Source of the DNA: JAEUJM01 sp044221555
GTDB lineage: Bacteria; Actinomycetota; Acidimicrobiia; Acidimicrobiales; DATDAH01
Assembly (NCBI GenBank): GCA_044221555.1
Contig: JBGAOY010000019.1
Coordinates: 1 to 64,000 of the forward strand
Direction of reading: 5' to 3'
DNA: 64,000 nucleotides
A program made the translations under genes and the position numbers. The notes beneath the pieces are model-generated. The model was not told the DNA's origin and did no database searches. It worked only from the letters and a program-made list of their open reading frames with translations. Below, piece after piece: positions 1 through 8,743 of the stretch. Within the stretch, counting starts at the first letter, position 1. Each line of letters opens with the position of its first letter.

Positions 1-1
1 G

Positions 2-86
2 CGGAGGGAGCGGGATTCGAACCCGCGGGACCTTGCGGCCCACTGGTTTTCAAGACCAGCGCATTCGTCCGCTCTGCCATCCCTCC
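2..86 (-). tRNA. tRNA-Ser, anticodon TGA
   Basis: Read on the minus strand, the acceptor stem GGAGGGA pairs with TCCCTCC. The anticodon loop reads CTTGAAA (anticodon TGA), a long class II variable arm is present and the T-arm contains GTTCGAATC. The long extra arm and anticodon identify a serine tRNA. The 3' end lies at the window edge, so whether CCA is encoded cannot be fully seen. Confidence 0.95.
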
Positions 87-128
87 GGCGACGAGGCTAT
101 CGGCGTCGCTCTGGTTGCCCGACGGCGT

Positions 129-719
129 TCAGGTGAACGCCGCGAACAGGATCGTCATGACCCCGACGCCGATGCCGGCGAGGGTCAGCATTCGGTGGAA
201 GGTCTTGTCGCTCTCGGCGGCGATCTGTTGGGCGACGTCGACCCGCAGCTCGTTGATCTGGCGGGCCACGTCCAGGCGCAGCTCGACGACCTCGGCCCGC
301 AGGTCGTCGAGCTTGCGGTTGACCTCGGCCCGCAGGTCATCGAGCTTGCGGTCGAACTCGGCCCGGAGCTCGTCGAGCTTGCGGTCGAACTCGGTGTTCT
401 GCTCTACGAAGCGCCTGTCGACGTGGGCGTTCTGTTCGGTGAAGCGCTGGTCGATGTCGGCTCGGATGGCGATCAGTTGGGCCTCGACGTGGGCGTTCTG
501 TTCGGTGAAGCGCTGGTCGATGTCGGCTCGGATGGCGATCAGTTGGGCCTCGATGCCGGCGTTCTGCTCCGCGAAGCGCCGATCGAGGTGCTCCCGGCTG
601 ACCGACTCCTCCACGTCACGGGCCGGGAAGTGCGACAGCACGGCTTCGGTCACCTCCTCTCCCAGCAACGGGACGAACGCGTTGTAGACGGTGTTGCGGT
701 GCTTCTCCTGCAGCGCCAT
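129..719 (-). CDS. coiled-coil protein with C-terminal membrane anchor
   Basis: A 196-residue protein. Residues 1-45 are a short globular head with the motif FPARD. Residues 45-165 are a long charged helix, including two near-identical 23-residue units (IEAQLIAIRADIDQRFTEQN type) and 11-residue units (FDRKLDELRAE type), which is hendecad coiled-coil spacing. The last 20 residues form one hydrophobic segment. This is the layout of DUF1640/CCDC90-like proteins, but membership is not certain. An AGGAG Shine-Dalgarno about 8 bases upstream supports the start. The protein at 25797-26270 shares the head and the plan, so the two are paralogues. Function is unknown; a membrane-tethered oligomer is inferred. 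Confidence 0.75.
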   Translation of the reverse strand: MALQEKHRNTVYNAFVPLLGEEVTEAVLSHFPARDVEESVSREHLDRRFAEQNAGIEAQLIAIRADIDQRFTEQNAHVEAQLIAIRADIDQRFTEQNAHVDRRFVEQNTEFDRKLDELRAEFDRKLDDLRAEVNRKLDDLRAEVVELRLDVARQINELRVDVAQQIAAESDKTFHRMLTLAGIGVGVMTILFAAFT

Positions 720-934
720 GGGCGGTGCTCCTGACGGGTGGTGCCGGACGGGTGCGGGGAAGCGGCCTCAGGCTACCCAGGCCCACCGCCGGTGGACAGT
801 CCCTTCGTCTGGAGCGGACGGTCCCTTCGACCGGATGGGGTGCGGAGGGCCGTGGGCCGCCGCCATGGGCCGCCGGGATGCGGTAGGCGGCGACGGTGGT
901 GCCGAGGGCACCACGGCCTGGGAGACTGCGGGGC

Positions 935-3016
935 ATGGTGCGGGGCGTGGTCGCCGTCGGTGGGGTGAGGGCCCTGGCCGGCACCCTCGCCGCCGTGGGG
1001 GGCGGCGCCTCGACCGTCGGCGCCGAGACGTTCTTCACGGTGCGCGAGCGGGCCAGCGTGACGTCCGGAGGCGTCGAGGGGGACGACCTGTCCACCGCCC
1101 CGTTCGTGTCCGCCGACGGCGACTCGGTCGTCTTCGTGTCGGATACCACGAACCTGGTGCCCAGTGACGCCAACGCCAAGCGCGACGCGTTCCTGCACCG
1201 GCGGTCGACGGGAGCGACGTCGAGCGTGTCGGTGGGCGACGACGAGCAGGAGGGGAACGGCGAGGTCGAGAGCGCCGCGGTCTCCGCCGACGGTCGTTAC
1301 GTGGCGTTCGCCTCGCATGCCTCCAACCTGGTGGTCGACGACACCAACCACGCGGTCGACGTGTTCGTGCGGGACACGCAGCTCGACACCACTCGGCGGG
1401 TCAGCCTCACCGACGGCGGCGCCCAGGCGGGTGCGTACAGCGGCGGGCCCTCGATCTCCGCCGACGGGCGGTACGTGGCCTTCACCACCGACGCGGCGCT
1501 AGCGCCGGGCGACACCAACGCCCGCACCGACGTGTACGTCCGCGACACGGTGGCCGCATCGACGACCCTGGCCAGTGTCTCGAGCGGGGGCACCCTCGGC
1601 GATGGTTCCTCGGCCTGGGCGGCGATCTCGGCGGACGGTGAGCGGGTCGCCTTCATGTCCGACGCCACCACCCTCGTGGAGGACGACACGAACCACCAGG
1701 CCGATGTCTTCGTCCGAGACCTGTCCGAGGGCAGCACCAGCCTGGTCAGCGTGGCCGACACCGGCGCACAGGGGGACCTGCGCTCGGAGCAGCCGGCGAT
1801 CTCGGTTGACGGCATCGTCGTGGCGTTCCGCTCGGCCTCCACCACCCTGGTCCCGGGCGACACCAACCGGGTGCCCTCGGGTGGCTCGGAGAGCGGCATG
1901 GACGTCTTCGTGCACGATCTGGCCGCAGGCCACACCGAGCGGGTGAGCGTGTCGTCCAGCGGCGGGGAGGCCCACGGGCTCTCCGCCGGGCCCTCGGTGT
2001 CGAGCGACGGTCGGTACGTCGCCTTCGACTCGAGCGCCGCCGATCTCGTCGCCGACGACACGAACGGCGCGGTGCAGGACGTCTTCCGCCACGACCGCCA
2101 GACCGGCGACACCGTGCTCGTCACCCGCACGTCGGACGGCGCCCAGGGCGCGTACAGCTCCACCGAGGGTGCGTTGTCCGCCGACGGCGCCACGGCGGCC
2201 TTCTTCTCCTTCGCGACCAACCTGGTGCCCGGCGACTCGAACGAGAAGGGCGACGTGTTCGTCGCCCGGGCCACGACCGCGTCGCTCAGCCTCACGAAGA
2301 CGGCGGACGAGGCGGCCGTGGCGGTGGGCGACGACATCCACTACGGCCTGACGGTGGAGAACACGGGCGATGTCGTGCTCACCGGCGTGAGCGTCACCGA
2401 CCCGGCCGTACCCGGGTGCGACACGGTCGTCGCCACGCTGGCCGTCGGCGCACAGCAGACCGTCGAGTGCGTCCACACCGCGGTCGAGGCCGATGCGGGC
2501 ACGTTCTCGAACACCGCGAGCGCCGACGCCGACCAAACCGCACCTGTGGCGTCGAACCAGGTGGACGTGTCGGTGACCACGAGGCCGCGACCCGACCTGG
2601 TGATCCGGCGCAAGGGTGGCCCGCGGGCCGGCGCCGGGATCGTCGATGCCGACGCCGCCGGCCAGACCGTCACCGTCGGCCGGACACGCGGCGGGCGAGG
2701 CGTCTTCTACGTCCTGGTCGTCAACGCCGGGCTCGAGCCGGGCACGTTCCGCGTGGTGCGGGTGGGGGCCGCCGATCCCCACGTGTCCATGCGGGTGTTC
2801 CAGGGCCGGTCGAGCGTCGAGGTCACCGATCAGATCCTGCGCCACGCCTACCGGACGCGATCGCTGGCGCCAGGCGAGGCCATGACGCTGCGCATCGAGC
2901 TGTCGGTCGGCGCCGGCGCAGCCCATGGCGCCACCGTGGTGGCGTTGCTGCGGGCCCGTTCGGACGGTCCGACGGTGCACAGCGACACCGTGGGCGCCGC
3001 CGTGCGCGTGCGCTGA
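935..3016 (+). CDS. secreted TolB-like repeat protein with DUF11 domain
   Basis: A 693-residue exported protein. From the start at 935 there is a Sec-type signal peptide of about 35 residues. About seven repeats of 55-60 residues follow, with the motif SADGRYVAF and then DTN and DVFVRD, typical of TolB/PD40 beta-propeller blades. Residues about 449-548 are a DUF11 domain (KTADEAAVAVGD onward), and the last 145 residues are a beta-rich module also found at the end of the metalloprotease at 36882-38618. An in-frame start at 896 would add 13 residues; 935 is preferred because it begins the signal peptide and has GGAG 10 bases upstream. A surface beta-propeller binding role is inferred; no catalytic residues were recognised. 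Confidence 0.8.
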   Translation: MVRGVVAVGGVRALAGTLAAVGGGASTVGAETFFTVRERASVTSGGVEGDDLSTAPFVSADGDSVVFVSDTTNLVPSDANAKRDAFLHRRSTGATSSVSVGDDEQEGNGEVESAAVSADGRYVAFASHASNLVVDDTNHAVDVFVRDTQLDTTRRVSLTDGGAQAGAYSGGPSISADGRYVAFTTDAALAPGDTNARTDVYVRDTVAASTTLASVSSGGTLGDGSSAWAAISADGERVAFMSDATTLVEDDTNHQADVFVRDLSEGSTSLVSVADTGAQGDLRSEQPAISVDGIVVAFRSASTTLVPGDTNRVPSGGSESGMDVFVHDLAAGHTERVSVSSSGGEAHGLSAGPSVSSDGRYVAFDSSAADLVADDTNGAVQDVFRHDRQTGDTVLVTRTSDGAQGAYSSTEGALSADGATAAFFSFATNLVPGDSNEKGDVFVARATTASLSLTKTADEAAVAVGDDIHYGLTVENTGDVVLTGVSVTDPAVPGCDTVVATLAVGAQQTVECVHTAVEADAGTFSNTASADADQTAPVASNQVDVSVTTRPRPDLVIRRKGGPRAGAGIVDADAAGQTVTVGRTRGGRGVFYVLVVNAGLEPGTFRVVRVGAADPHVSMRVFQGRSSVEVTDQILRHAYRTRSLAPGEAMTLRIELSVGAGAAHGATVVALLRARSDGPTVHSDTVGAAVRVR

Positions 3017-3118
3017 ACGGCGCGGCGGCACCGGTCATCCGCGGTCGAGCCGGGCAACGCGGGTCGGGCGACAACACGACCTCCTCCGAGCCCGCTCCAG
3101 CGACCGAGTGCGCCATTC

Positions 3119-3230
3119 GTTCTGGTGGCTGGCGTGTGTTGTGACGGTGGCGTTCGAGCCACCGGAACAGTCGGTTGTTCGTTCTGGTGGCTGGCGTGTG
3201 TTGTGACGGTGGCGTTCGGGCCACCGGAAT
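3119..3230. repeat. two tandem palindromic elements, GTTCTGGTGGCT family
   Basis: Two copies with a 62-bp period start at 3119 and 3181. Each has left arm GTTCTGGTGGCT, a loop of about 26 bases containing TGTTGTGAC, and a right arm close to AGCCACCGGAAC. They lie between two convergent genes, so a bidirectional terminator or 3'-end RNA structure is plausible. The same element recurs at 39521 and, degenerate, at 42343. Confidence 0.8.
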
Positions 3231-3287
3231 GCATTGGGCATTCGACGGTGACGCGCCGCGCTCGCGGGAGCGGGGCGTGCGCCGTGC

Positions 3288-5636
3288 TCACGCCGGCGGG
3301 GCCACCTCGACCCGCACGACGGGGGTGCGCGGCGACCAGGGGACGCGGCCCAGGTGGCGGAGGCCGGGCGCCTCGGCGCCGACCCGGCGGCTCGTGATCC
3401 AGAGGCACTCGCCCTCAGGAGAGGTGAGGAGCTCGTCGAACGCCGCCTCGTGCCGGTCGATCTGGGCCAGCACGGGGTCCAGCGACGCGCTCACCGAGAT
3501 CGTCCGCAACGTGGGGTCGGAGCCGCCCACCAGGTCGCCGAACGCCGCCGGCGGGCCCAGTATCAGGAACCGGGTGATCGAGCCGGACAGGTCGTCGACC
3601 TCGCGCTCGGCCACCCGCAGCCCCAACGCGGTGCCGCGTTCGGCGCCGGCCAGCGCCACCATCGACTCGCCGGCGGCGGCCACCAGGGCCAGCGCCTCGG
3701 TGGTGGAGTCGCAGGCCACCGGCTCGAGCTCCCAGCGGCGGATGAACGCCGAGCACTGCGCCAGCCCCTGCGGGTGGCTGAGTGCCTTCGCGCCGCGGAG
3801 GTCGGCGAGGCTCTCGTCGGGGCGGACGTAGGCGTCGAAGCGGACGGCCACGTCGACCACGCCGCCGGCCACCACCTCGCCCCGGTGGCGGAGCAGCGAC
3901 CGGGCGGCCCGCGACACCAGGCCCGACGCCGAGCTCGAGATGGGCAGCACCCCAAGGTCGCCGGCGTCGATCCCGGCGAGCACGGCGTCGAAGTCGGGCT
4001 GGGGCACCAGCGTGGGTGCGTGCATCCCCACGGTGCGGGCGGCGTGCACGGCCGCGTCCTCCGAGAAGGTGCCCGCGGGCCCGAGGTGGTGCAGGCGGGC
4101 CGGCGCCGGCGCCGGCAGCGACACCCCGGGGGGCCACACGTAGGCCCGCTGCACACGGGTGCGCAGCGCCTCCACCATCTCGTCCACGTCGTGGTCGGCC
4201 CGGATGCCCACCCGCACCACCACGCTGCGCTGGCCGGTCCGCACCACCTCCGACACCACCTCGGCGTCGCGGATGCCGGCGCTGCTGCCCACCACGTCGA
4301 GCACGCCGGCGCCGGCCACCGACTCGGGCACGAGGAAGCGGATGTCGCGGCGGATGTGCGCCAGCCAGTCGTCGAGCTCGTCCTCCAGCTCGTCGCCCAG
4401 CACCACGTCGATGTGGGCCAGGCCGAACACGGTGTCCTTGGGCTTGCCGCCCCGTCCCACCCGAGCGGCGTTGCGGCGCCCGGGCCCCTCGAGGAGCGTG
4501 GCCGTGCCCCGAGTGCCCACCATCACCTCGCGGAGCGCGACCGAGGTGGGGGTGACATCGACGATGTGGCCGACTCGCAGCGAGTCGGGGCGGTTGACCG
4601 GTCGCACCCCGACGAGCGCGCCGGTGCGCCCCCGGCGGGCCAGCTCGGCGCGCTTGGCCTGCGCCGCCGACACCGCGGCGGCCGCCGTCGCCTGGATCGC
4701 CTCGAAGAGGGCGCCGCTGAACCGGTCGCGGGTGGCCCGCACCAGCCGCGAGACCTCCTCGGTGGAGCCCGACCCGACGGCGGCCGCGGTGCGCTCGGCG
4801 GCGGCCCGCAGCTCGTCGGCGACCCGGTCCCCGTCGAGCGCGGTCTGGATCTCGGCGGTGGCCTCCTCCCTGCTCTCGGCCACCACCCGGGACGCGAGGC
4901 CGAACAGCGCCTCGAACAGCGGCGTGCGGACCTCCCAGACCTCCTCGAGGTCGAGGCCCGAGCTGGCCACGGCGTCGATCAGGTTCAACAGGGTCTGGTG
5001 CGCCATCGTCTGCACGTAGGACATGTCGCGGTCGTGGGCCTCGGCCGACACGAGCTTGGCGATGCCGCCGGCACGGTGGATGTCGGCGCTCAGCCACAGG
5101 TGGTCGTCGCCGCCCCGGCCCTCATCGGGCACGACCAGGATGGTCTGACCGTCGAGGCCCCGGGCCGAGCTGTCGAACAGGGGATGGGCGCCGAACACCG
5201 CCCGCCCCGGCCACTGGCGGCGCAGGTCGGCGAGCGACGGCCCGAGGCTCGCCGACACGTGCAGCAGCGGGGCGCCGGGGGCGACGAGTGGGTCCAGCCA
5301 GGTGCCCACCTGGGGCAGGGCCGACCGCGGGACGGCCAGGCACACGACCAGCCCCGACGTCGCCAGCGCGATGTCGCGACCGGTGAGCAGGTCGCGCAGC
5401 CGCGCGGGGTGGCCGTCGGGCACCGCGGCGGTGGCGACCGGGCACGAGAAGGCCCGCCCCACCTGGGTCAGCGCCTCGGACGACCGCGAGGTGTCGACGA
5501 GCACCACGTCGGTCCACGGCCCCGCGGGGAAGACGTGCTCGGCGAGCCAGCGGCCCATGCCCGCCGCCGCGCCCACCACCAGCAGCGACGTGGGGCGGTC
5601 GTCGGGCTCGGGCCAGGAGGTGTGGGGCTGGCTCAT
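3288..5636 (-). CDS. prephenate dehydrogenase / prephenate dehydratase-like fusion
   Basis: A 782-residue protein. Residues 17-33 form a glycine-rich nucleotide-binding turn (VVGAAAGMGRW), and residues to about 340 resemble TyrA-type prephenate dehydrogenase. Residues about 340-510 are not recognised. From residue 515 a PheA-type dehydratase domain begins with GPAGTFSEDAA; a TRF motif lies near residue 687. Prephenate is the substrate of both parent enzymes, giving tyrosine and phenylalanine respectively. The dehydratase PIENS-type motif is PISSS here, losing the usual Glu and Asn, so dehydratase activity is doubtful. No clear ACT domain follows. The start lacks a good ribosome site, and in-frame ATGs exist in the repetitive leader, so the N-terminus is uncertain. 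Confidence 0.75.
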   Translation of the reverse strand: MSQPHTSWPEPDDRPTSLLVVGAAAGMGRWLAEHVFPAGPWTDVVLVDTSRSSEALTQVGRAFSCPVATAAVPDGHPARLRDLLTGRDIALATSGLVVCLAVPRSALPQVGTWLDPLVAPGAPLLHVSASLGPSLADLRRQWPGRAVFGAHPLFDSSARGLDGQTILVVPDEGRGGDDHLWLSADIHRAGGIAKLVSAEAHDRDMSYVQTMAHQTLLNLIDAVASSGLDLEEVWEVRTPLFEALFGLASRVVAESREEATAEIQTALDGDRVADELRAAAERTAAAVGSGSTEEVSRLVRATRDRFSGALFEAIQATAAAAVSAAQAKRAELARRGRTGALVGVRPVNRPDSLRVGHIVDVTPTSVALREVMVGTRGTATLLEGPGRRNAARVGRGGKPKDTVFGLAHIDVVLGDELEDELDDWLAHIRRDIRFLVPESVAGAGVLDVVGSSAGIRDAEVVSEVVRTGQRSVVVRVGIRADHDVDEMVEALRTRVQRAYVWPPGVSLPAPAPARLHHLGPAGTFSEDAAVHAARTVGMHAPTLVPQPDFDAVLAGIDAGDLGVLPISSSASGLVSRAARSLLRHRGEVVAGGVVDVAVRFDAYVRPDESLADLRGAKALSHPQGLAQCSAFIRRWELEPVACDSTTEALALVAAAGESMVALAGAERGTALGLRVAEREVDDLSGSITRFLILGPPAAFGDLVGGSDPTLRTISVSASLDPVLAQIDRHEAAFDELLTSPEGECLWITSRRVGAEAPGLRHLGRVPWSPRTPVVRVEVAPPA

Positions 5637-6029
5637 CCGGCGCCGGCGTGACCGACACCGAGGGTCGTCCGGCCGCTCCGGTCCCTGCGGCTCGTCCGGC
5701 GTATCCCACCGGTCCGGCATATCCCGCTCATCCGACCGGTCCGGCCTATCCGGCCGGTCGGGCGTGTCCGGCCCATCCGACATGTCCGGCTCGTCCAGCC
5801 CGTCCAGCCCGTCTGGTTCGTGCGGGTCGTCCGGCCAATCCGAGATGTCCGGCCTGTCCGCTCTGTCCCGCCCATCCGGCCTGTCCGGCTCGTCCCGCCG
5901 GTCCGGTTGGTACAGGTCGTCCGGCTCGCCTCGCCGGCGGTCGGCTGCCCGGACGCACACCGGGGCGCCCCCCGCGCCGAGATCGGCGACCGTTGCCCCG
6001 CGTGCGGTCCTGATGGGGCGGGCGGGACC
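5637..6029. repeat. degenerate TCCGG-rich repeat in the larB / tyrA-pheA divergent gap
   Basis: This gap between divergent genes carries, from about 5660 to 5935, a run of imperfect 9-10 bp units built on TCCGG, such as GTCCGGCC and ATCCGGC. It keeps frames open on both strands, producing Ser-Gly or Asp-Arg-Pro rich shadows. No clear gene is seen. Promoters for both flanking genes should lie here or at its edges. Confidence 0.6.
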
Positions 6030-6869
6030 ATGAGCGGTCAGGATAGTGAGGTGGACGAATCGGCCCTCCGGGCGTTGATCGACGACCTCCGCGGCGGGCG
6101 CCTCGAACCCGACGACGCCGTCGCCCGCCTGCGTCGCCTGCCCTTCGCCGACCTGGGCTTCGCCCGGGTCGACCACCACCGGGCCCTGCGCCAGGGCATG
6201 GCCGAGGCGGTCTACGGCCCGGGCAAGACGCCCGATCAGTGCGTGGCGATCGTGGCCGAGCTGTTGCGGGCCGAGGGCTCGTCGCCGGTGGTGCTGAGCC
6301 GGGCCGACGACGCCCAGGTCGACGCGGTGCTGGCCGCCCATCCGGGCGGTCGGCTGTCCGGCGGGCAGCCCGCCACGGTGGTGTGGCGGGCCGCCTCAGC
6401 ACGCCCGGGCCGGGTGCTGGTGGTCACCGCCGGCACGTCCGACCTGCCGGTGGCCGACGAGTGCGCCGCCGTCCTGCACGCCCACGGGGTGCGCCCCGAG
6501 CGCCTGGCCGACGTGGGCGTGGCCGGCATCCACCGCCTGCTGGCCGCCGCCGACGAGTTGGCCGCCGCCGATGCGGTGGTGGCGGTGGCCGGCATGGAGG
6601 GCGCCCTGGCCAGCGTGATCGGCGGCCTCACCGCGGCGCCCGTCGTCGCCGTGCCCACGAGCACCGGCTACGGCGCCGGCCTCGAGGGCGTCACCGCCCT
6701 GCTGGCCATGCTGGCGTCGTGCGCGTCGGGCATGACCGTGGTGGGCATCGACAACGGCTTTGGCGCCGCCTACGCCGTGGTGCGCATGCTCGACCTGGCC
6801 ACCCGACTCGACCGGGCCGCGCCGACGACGCCCGTCGCGCCCGCCGACCCCGCGAACTCGACGCAATGA
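6030..6869 (+). CDS. larB: LarB, nickel-pincer cofactor biosynthesis
   Basis: A 279-residue protein matching LarB, which carboxylates nicotinic acid adenine dinucleotide to the pyridinium-3,5-biscarboxylic acid mononucleotide used for the nickel-pincer nucleotide. The C-terminal PurE-like half is clear: VVTAGTSDLPVADECA, then AVAGMEGALASVIGG, VPTSTGYG and the CASG and IDNGFGA signatures near the end. The family N-terminal helical part is complete. larC follows 61 bases downstream in the same direction, as is common. No larE or larA is in the window. A hairpin spans the stop codon (6854-6902). Confidence 0.93.
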   Translation: MSGQDSEVDESALRALIDDLRGGRLEPDDAVARLRRLPFADLGFARVDHHRALRQGMAEAVYGPGKTPDQCVAIVAELLRAEGSSPVVLSRADDAQVDAVLAAHPGGRLSGGQPATVVWRAASARPGRVLVVTAGTSDLPVADECAAVLHAHGVRPERLADVGVAGIHRLLAAADELAAADAVVAVAGMEGALASVIGGLTAAPVVAVPTSTGYGAGLEGVTALLAMLASCASGMTVVGIDNGFGAAYAVVRMLDLATRLDRAAPTTPVAPADPANSTQ

Positions 6870-6902
6870 CCGTCGGATTCCGACAGGTGGCGCGTCGAGT
6901 TC
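6854..6902 (+). repeat. hairpin across the larB stop codon
   Basis: Perfect 11-bp arms, GAACTCGACGC and GCGTCGAGTTC, enclose a 27-base loop. The left arm lies in the last larB codons, the stop is in the loop, and the right arm is in the larB-larC gap 29 bases before larC. It could set the larB:larC ratio or protect a 3' end. Its geometry matches the tandem palindromes at 8337 and 57604. Confidence 0.65.
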
Positions 6903-6930
6903 AGACGGTGTGCGCCTTCGGGGGTGACGG

Positions 6931-8226
6931 GTGACCCGCCTCGCGTGGTTCCACTGCTTCTCGGGCATCGCCGGCGACATGGCCCTCGGTGCGCTGGTCG
7001 ACGCCGGCGCCGACCTCGACGAGGTGCGGGCCCTGTGCCAGCGGGTGCCGGTGTCGGGATGGGGGCTCGAGGCCGAGGCGGTGATGCGCAACGGCATCGC
7101 CGCCACCCACATCAACGTGCTGGCCGAGGCCACCACCGTCGTCCGCACCGCGTCGCACATCACCGGCCTGCTGGAAGAGGCCCGCCTGCCGGACCGGGTG
7201 CGCGAGCGCGCCGTGGCGGTGTTCGGCGCGCTGGCCCGGGCCGAGGGCAAGCTCCACAACCGGCCCCCCGAGCAGGTGCACTTCCACGAGGTGGGCGCCC
7301 TCGACGCCATCATCGACGTGGTCGGCACCTGCGCCGCCCTCGAGTTGCTCGACGTCGACCAGGTGCACGCCAGCCCCGTGGCCCACGGCATCGGCATGAT
7401 CCGCAGCGCCCACGGGGCCCTGCCCAACCCGCCGCCGGCGGTGGTCGAGCTGCTGCGCGACGCCCCCGTCTACGGGCTCGACATCCCCCTCGAGCTCACC
7501 ACGCCCACTGGAGCGGCGCTGCTGTCGGCCCTCGCGGTGGGCTTCGGGCCGATGCCGGCCATGACCGTCGACGCCAGCGGCTTCGGCGCCGGCACCGCCG
7601 AGCTGGACGATCGCCCGAACCTCACCCAGGTGGTGCTCGGCACCGAGGCCGCCGACCTGGTGCCGGGACAGCCCGTCCAGTTGCTCGAGGTGAACGTGGA
7701 CGACGCCACCGGCGAGACCCTGTCGCACACGCTCAGCGCCGTGCTCAACGCCGGCGCCCACGACGCGTGGATCACCCCGATCCTGATGAAGAAGGGGCGC
7801 CCGGGCCACACGGTGAGCGCGCTGGCCGACGAGGCGGTGGCCGCGCAGGTGGCCGCTGCCCTCACGAGCGAGACCGGCTCGCTGGGTGTGCGGGGCCAGT
7901 CGTTGCAGCGTTGGCCCCAGGCCCGCCTGTTCGACGAGGTGACCGTCGACGGCCTGCCGGTGCGGGTGAAGGTGAGCGCCGGCCGGGTGAAGGTGGAGCA
8001 CGACGACGCCGCCCGCGCCGCCCGGCGCCTGGGGCGCCCCGTGCGCGAGGTGGTGTCGATCGCCGAGGCCGAATGGCGGGCCCGCCCGAGCGCGGCGACG
8101 GGCCCCGAGGCGGTGCCCGATCTCGAGCCGGCACCGCACGAGCTCGGCCACGTGCACGGCCACGACGAGCCCACCCACGTCCATCCCCAGGGTCCCGACC
8201 CGGCCACCGACGACGACGTCAGCTGA
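6931..8226 (+). CDS. larC: LarC, nickel-insertion protein for the pincer cofactor
   Basis: A 431-residue single-chain LarC. The family inserts nickel into the pincer nucleotide by a CTP-dependent cyclometallase reaction. The N-terminus WFHCFSGIAGDMALGAL is the family signature; other hallmarks are VHFHEVGALDAIIDVVG, ELTTPTGAALL, NVDDATGE and ILMKKGRPGH. Some LarC genes need a programmed frameshift between two halves; here the frame is continuous. The tail is rich in His (HELGHVHGHDEPTHVHP), a likely nickel store. The start is GTG with a G-rich site just upstream. It is probably co-transcribed with larB. Confidence 0.93.
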   Translation: MTRLAWFHCFSGIAGDMALGALVDAGADLDEVRALCQRVPVSGWGLEAEAVMRNGIAATHINVLAEATTVVRTASHITGLLEEARLPDRVRERAVAVFGALARAEGKLHNRPPEQVHFHEVGALDAIIDVVGTCAALELLDVDQVHASPVAHGIGMIRSAHGALPNPPPAVVELLRDAPVYGLDIPLELTTPTGAALLSALAVGFGPMPAMTVDASGFGAGTAELDDRPNLTQVVLGTEAADLVPGQPVQLLEVNVDDATGETLSHTLSAVLNAGAHDAWITPILMKKGRPGHTVSALADEAVAAQVAAALTSETGSLGVRGQSLQRWPQARLFDEVTVDGLPVRVKVSAGRVKVEHDDAARAARRLGRPVREVVSIAEAEWRARPSAATGPEAVPDLEPAPHELGHVHGHDEPTHVHPQGPDPATDDDVS

Positions 8227-8743
8227 CGCCCCGCCGGTCCTGGCCGCGCCATCGCGTCGTGGCCGACCACACCAGGGACGACGGCAGAACGACCGTTGCC
8301 GGCGTCGAGCCCCGCTCGGGAAGCCGACGGCGGCGCGTTCTCGAGGCAATACCTGGCGGGTTCCGGGGGGCCATTGCCTCGAGAACGTCTGGGCCCGGAT
8401 CTCGAGGCAATACCTGGCGGGTTCCGGGGGGCCATTGCCTCGAGAACGTCTGGGCCCGGATCTCGAGGCAATACCTGGCGGGTTCCGGGGGCCATTGCCT
8501 CGTGAATGGAATCCTCGCCTCGCCTCGCCTCGCCTCGCCTCGCGTCGCCGAGCGTCATGATCGACGCGGATCGGAGCGGATCACCGGCGCCGGGCGGCCA
8601 GCGCACCCTCCTCGCGGCGGGGTCGCTCGACCAGCGAACACCCGAGCGCCGCCGAGAGCGTGAGCATCTGAGGACCACTCGCGGTGCCGCCCGCGGCGGC
8701 GTGTGCGACAGGCAACACGGGAGGTGCGGGCCGAACGGGTGCG
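8227..8743. other. non-coding gap between convergent larC and desaturase genes
   Basis: About 517 bases without a convincing gene. It holds three tandem palindromes (8337-8507) and, at about 8512-8545, a CCTCG pentanucleotide run of about six units. The remainder shows no recognised signal. Confidence 0.6.
8337..8507. repeat. three tandem palindromes, period 61 bp
   Basis: Three near-identical units. Left arm CTCGAGGCAAT starts at 8340, 8401 and 8462; right arm ATTGCCTCGAG follows a 22-base loop containing CCTGGCGGGTTCC. In unit 1 the arms extend to 14 bp. Unit 3 has a shorter G-run and a degraded right end. Placement between convergent genes fits a terminator-like function, but there is no U tract. 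Confidence 0.85.

Noticed and set aside
616..1179. Minus-strand frame opposite the start of the TolB-like gene
   Set aside because: No motif, biased composition, and it overlaps the signal peptide and first propeller blades of a clear gene.
3354..5651. Long plus-strand open frame (765 codons) opposite the TyrA-PheA-like gene
   Set aside because: It is a low-complexity His/Arg/Gly-rich shadow of a well-conserved gene on the other strand and has no recognisable domain.
8337..8507. CRISPR array
   Set aside because: Three palindromic units of period 61 bp resemble a short array, but the whole unit, including the part between the arms, is conserved, so there are no variable spacers, and no cas genes are near.
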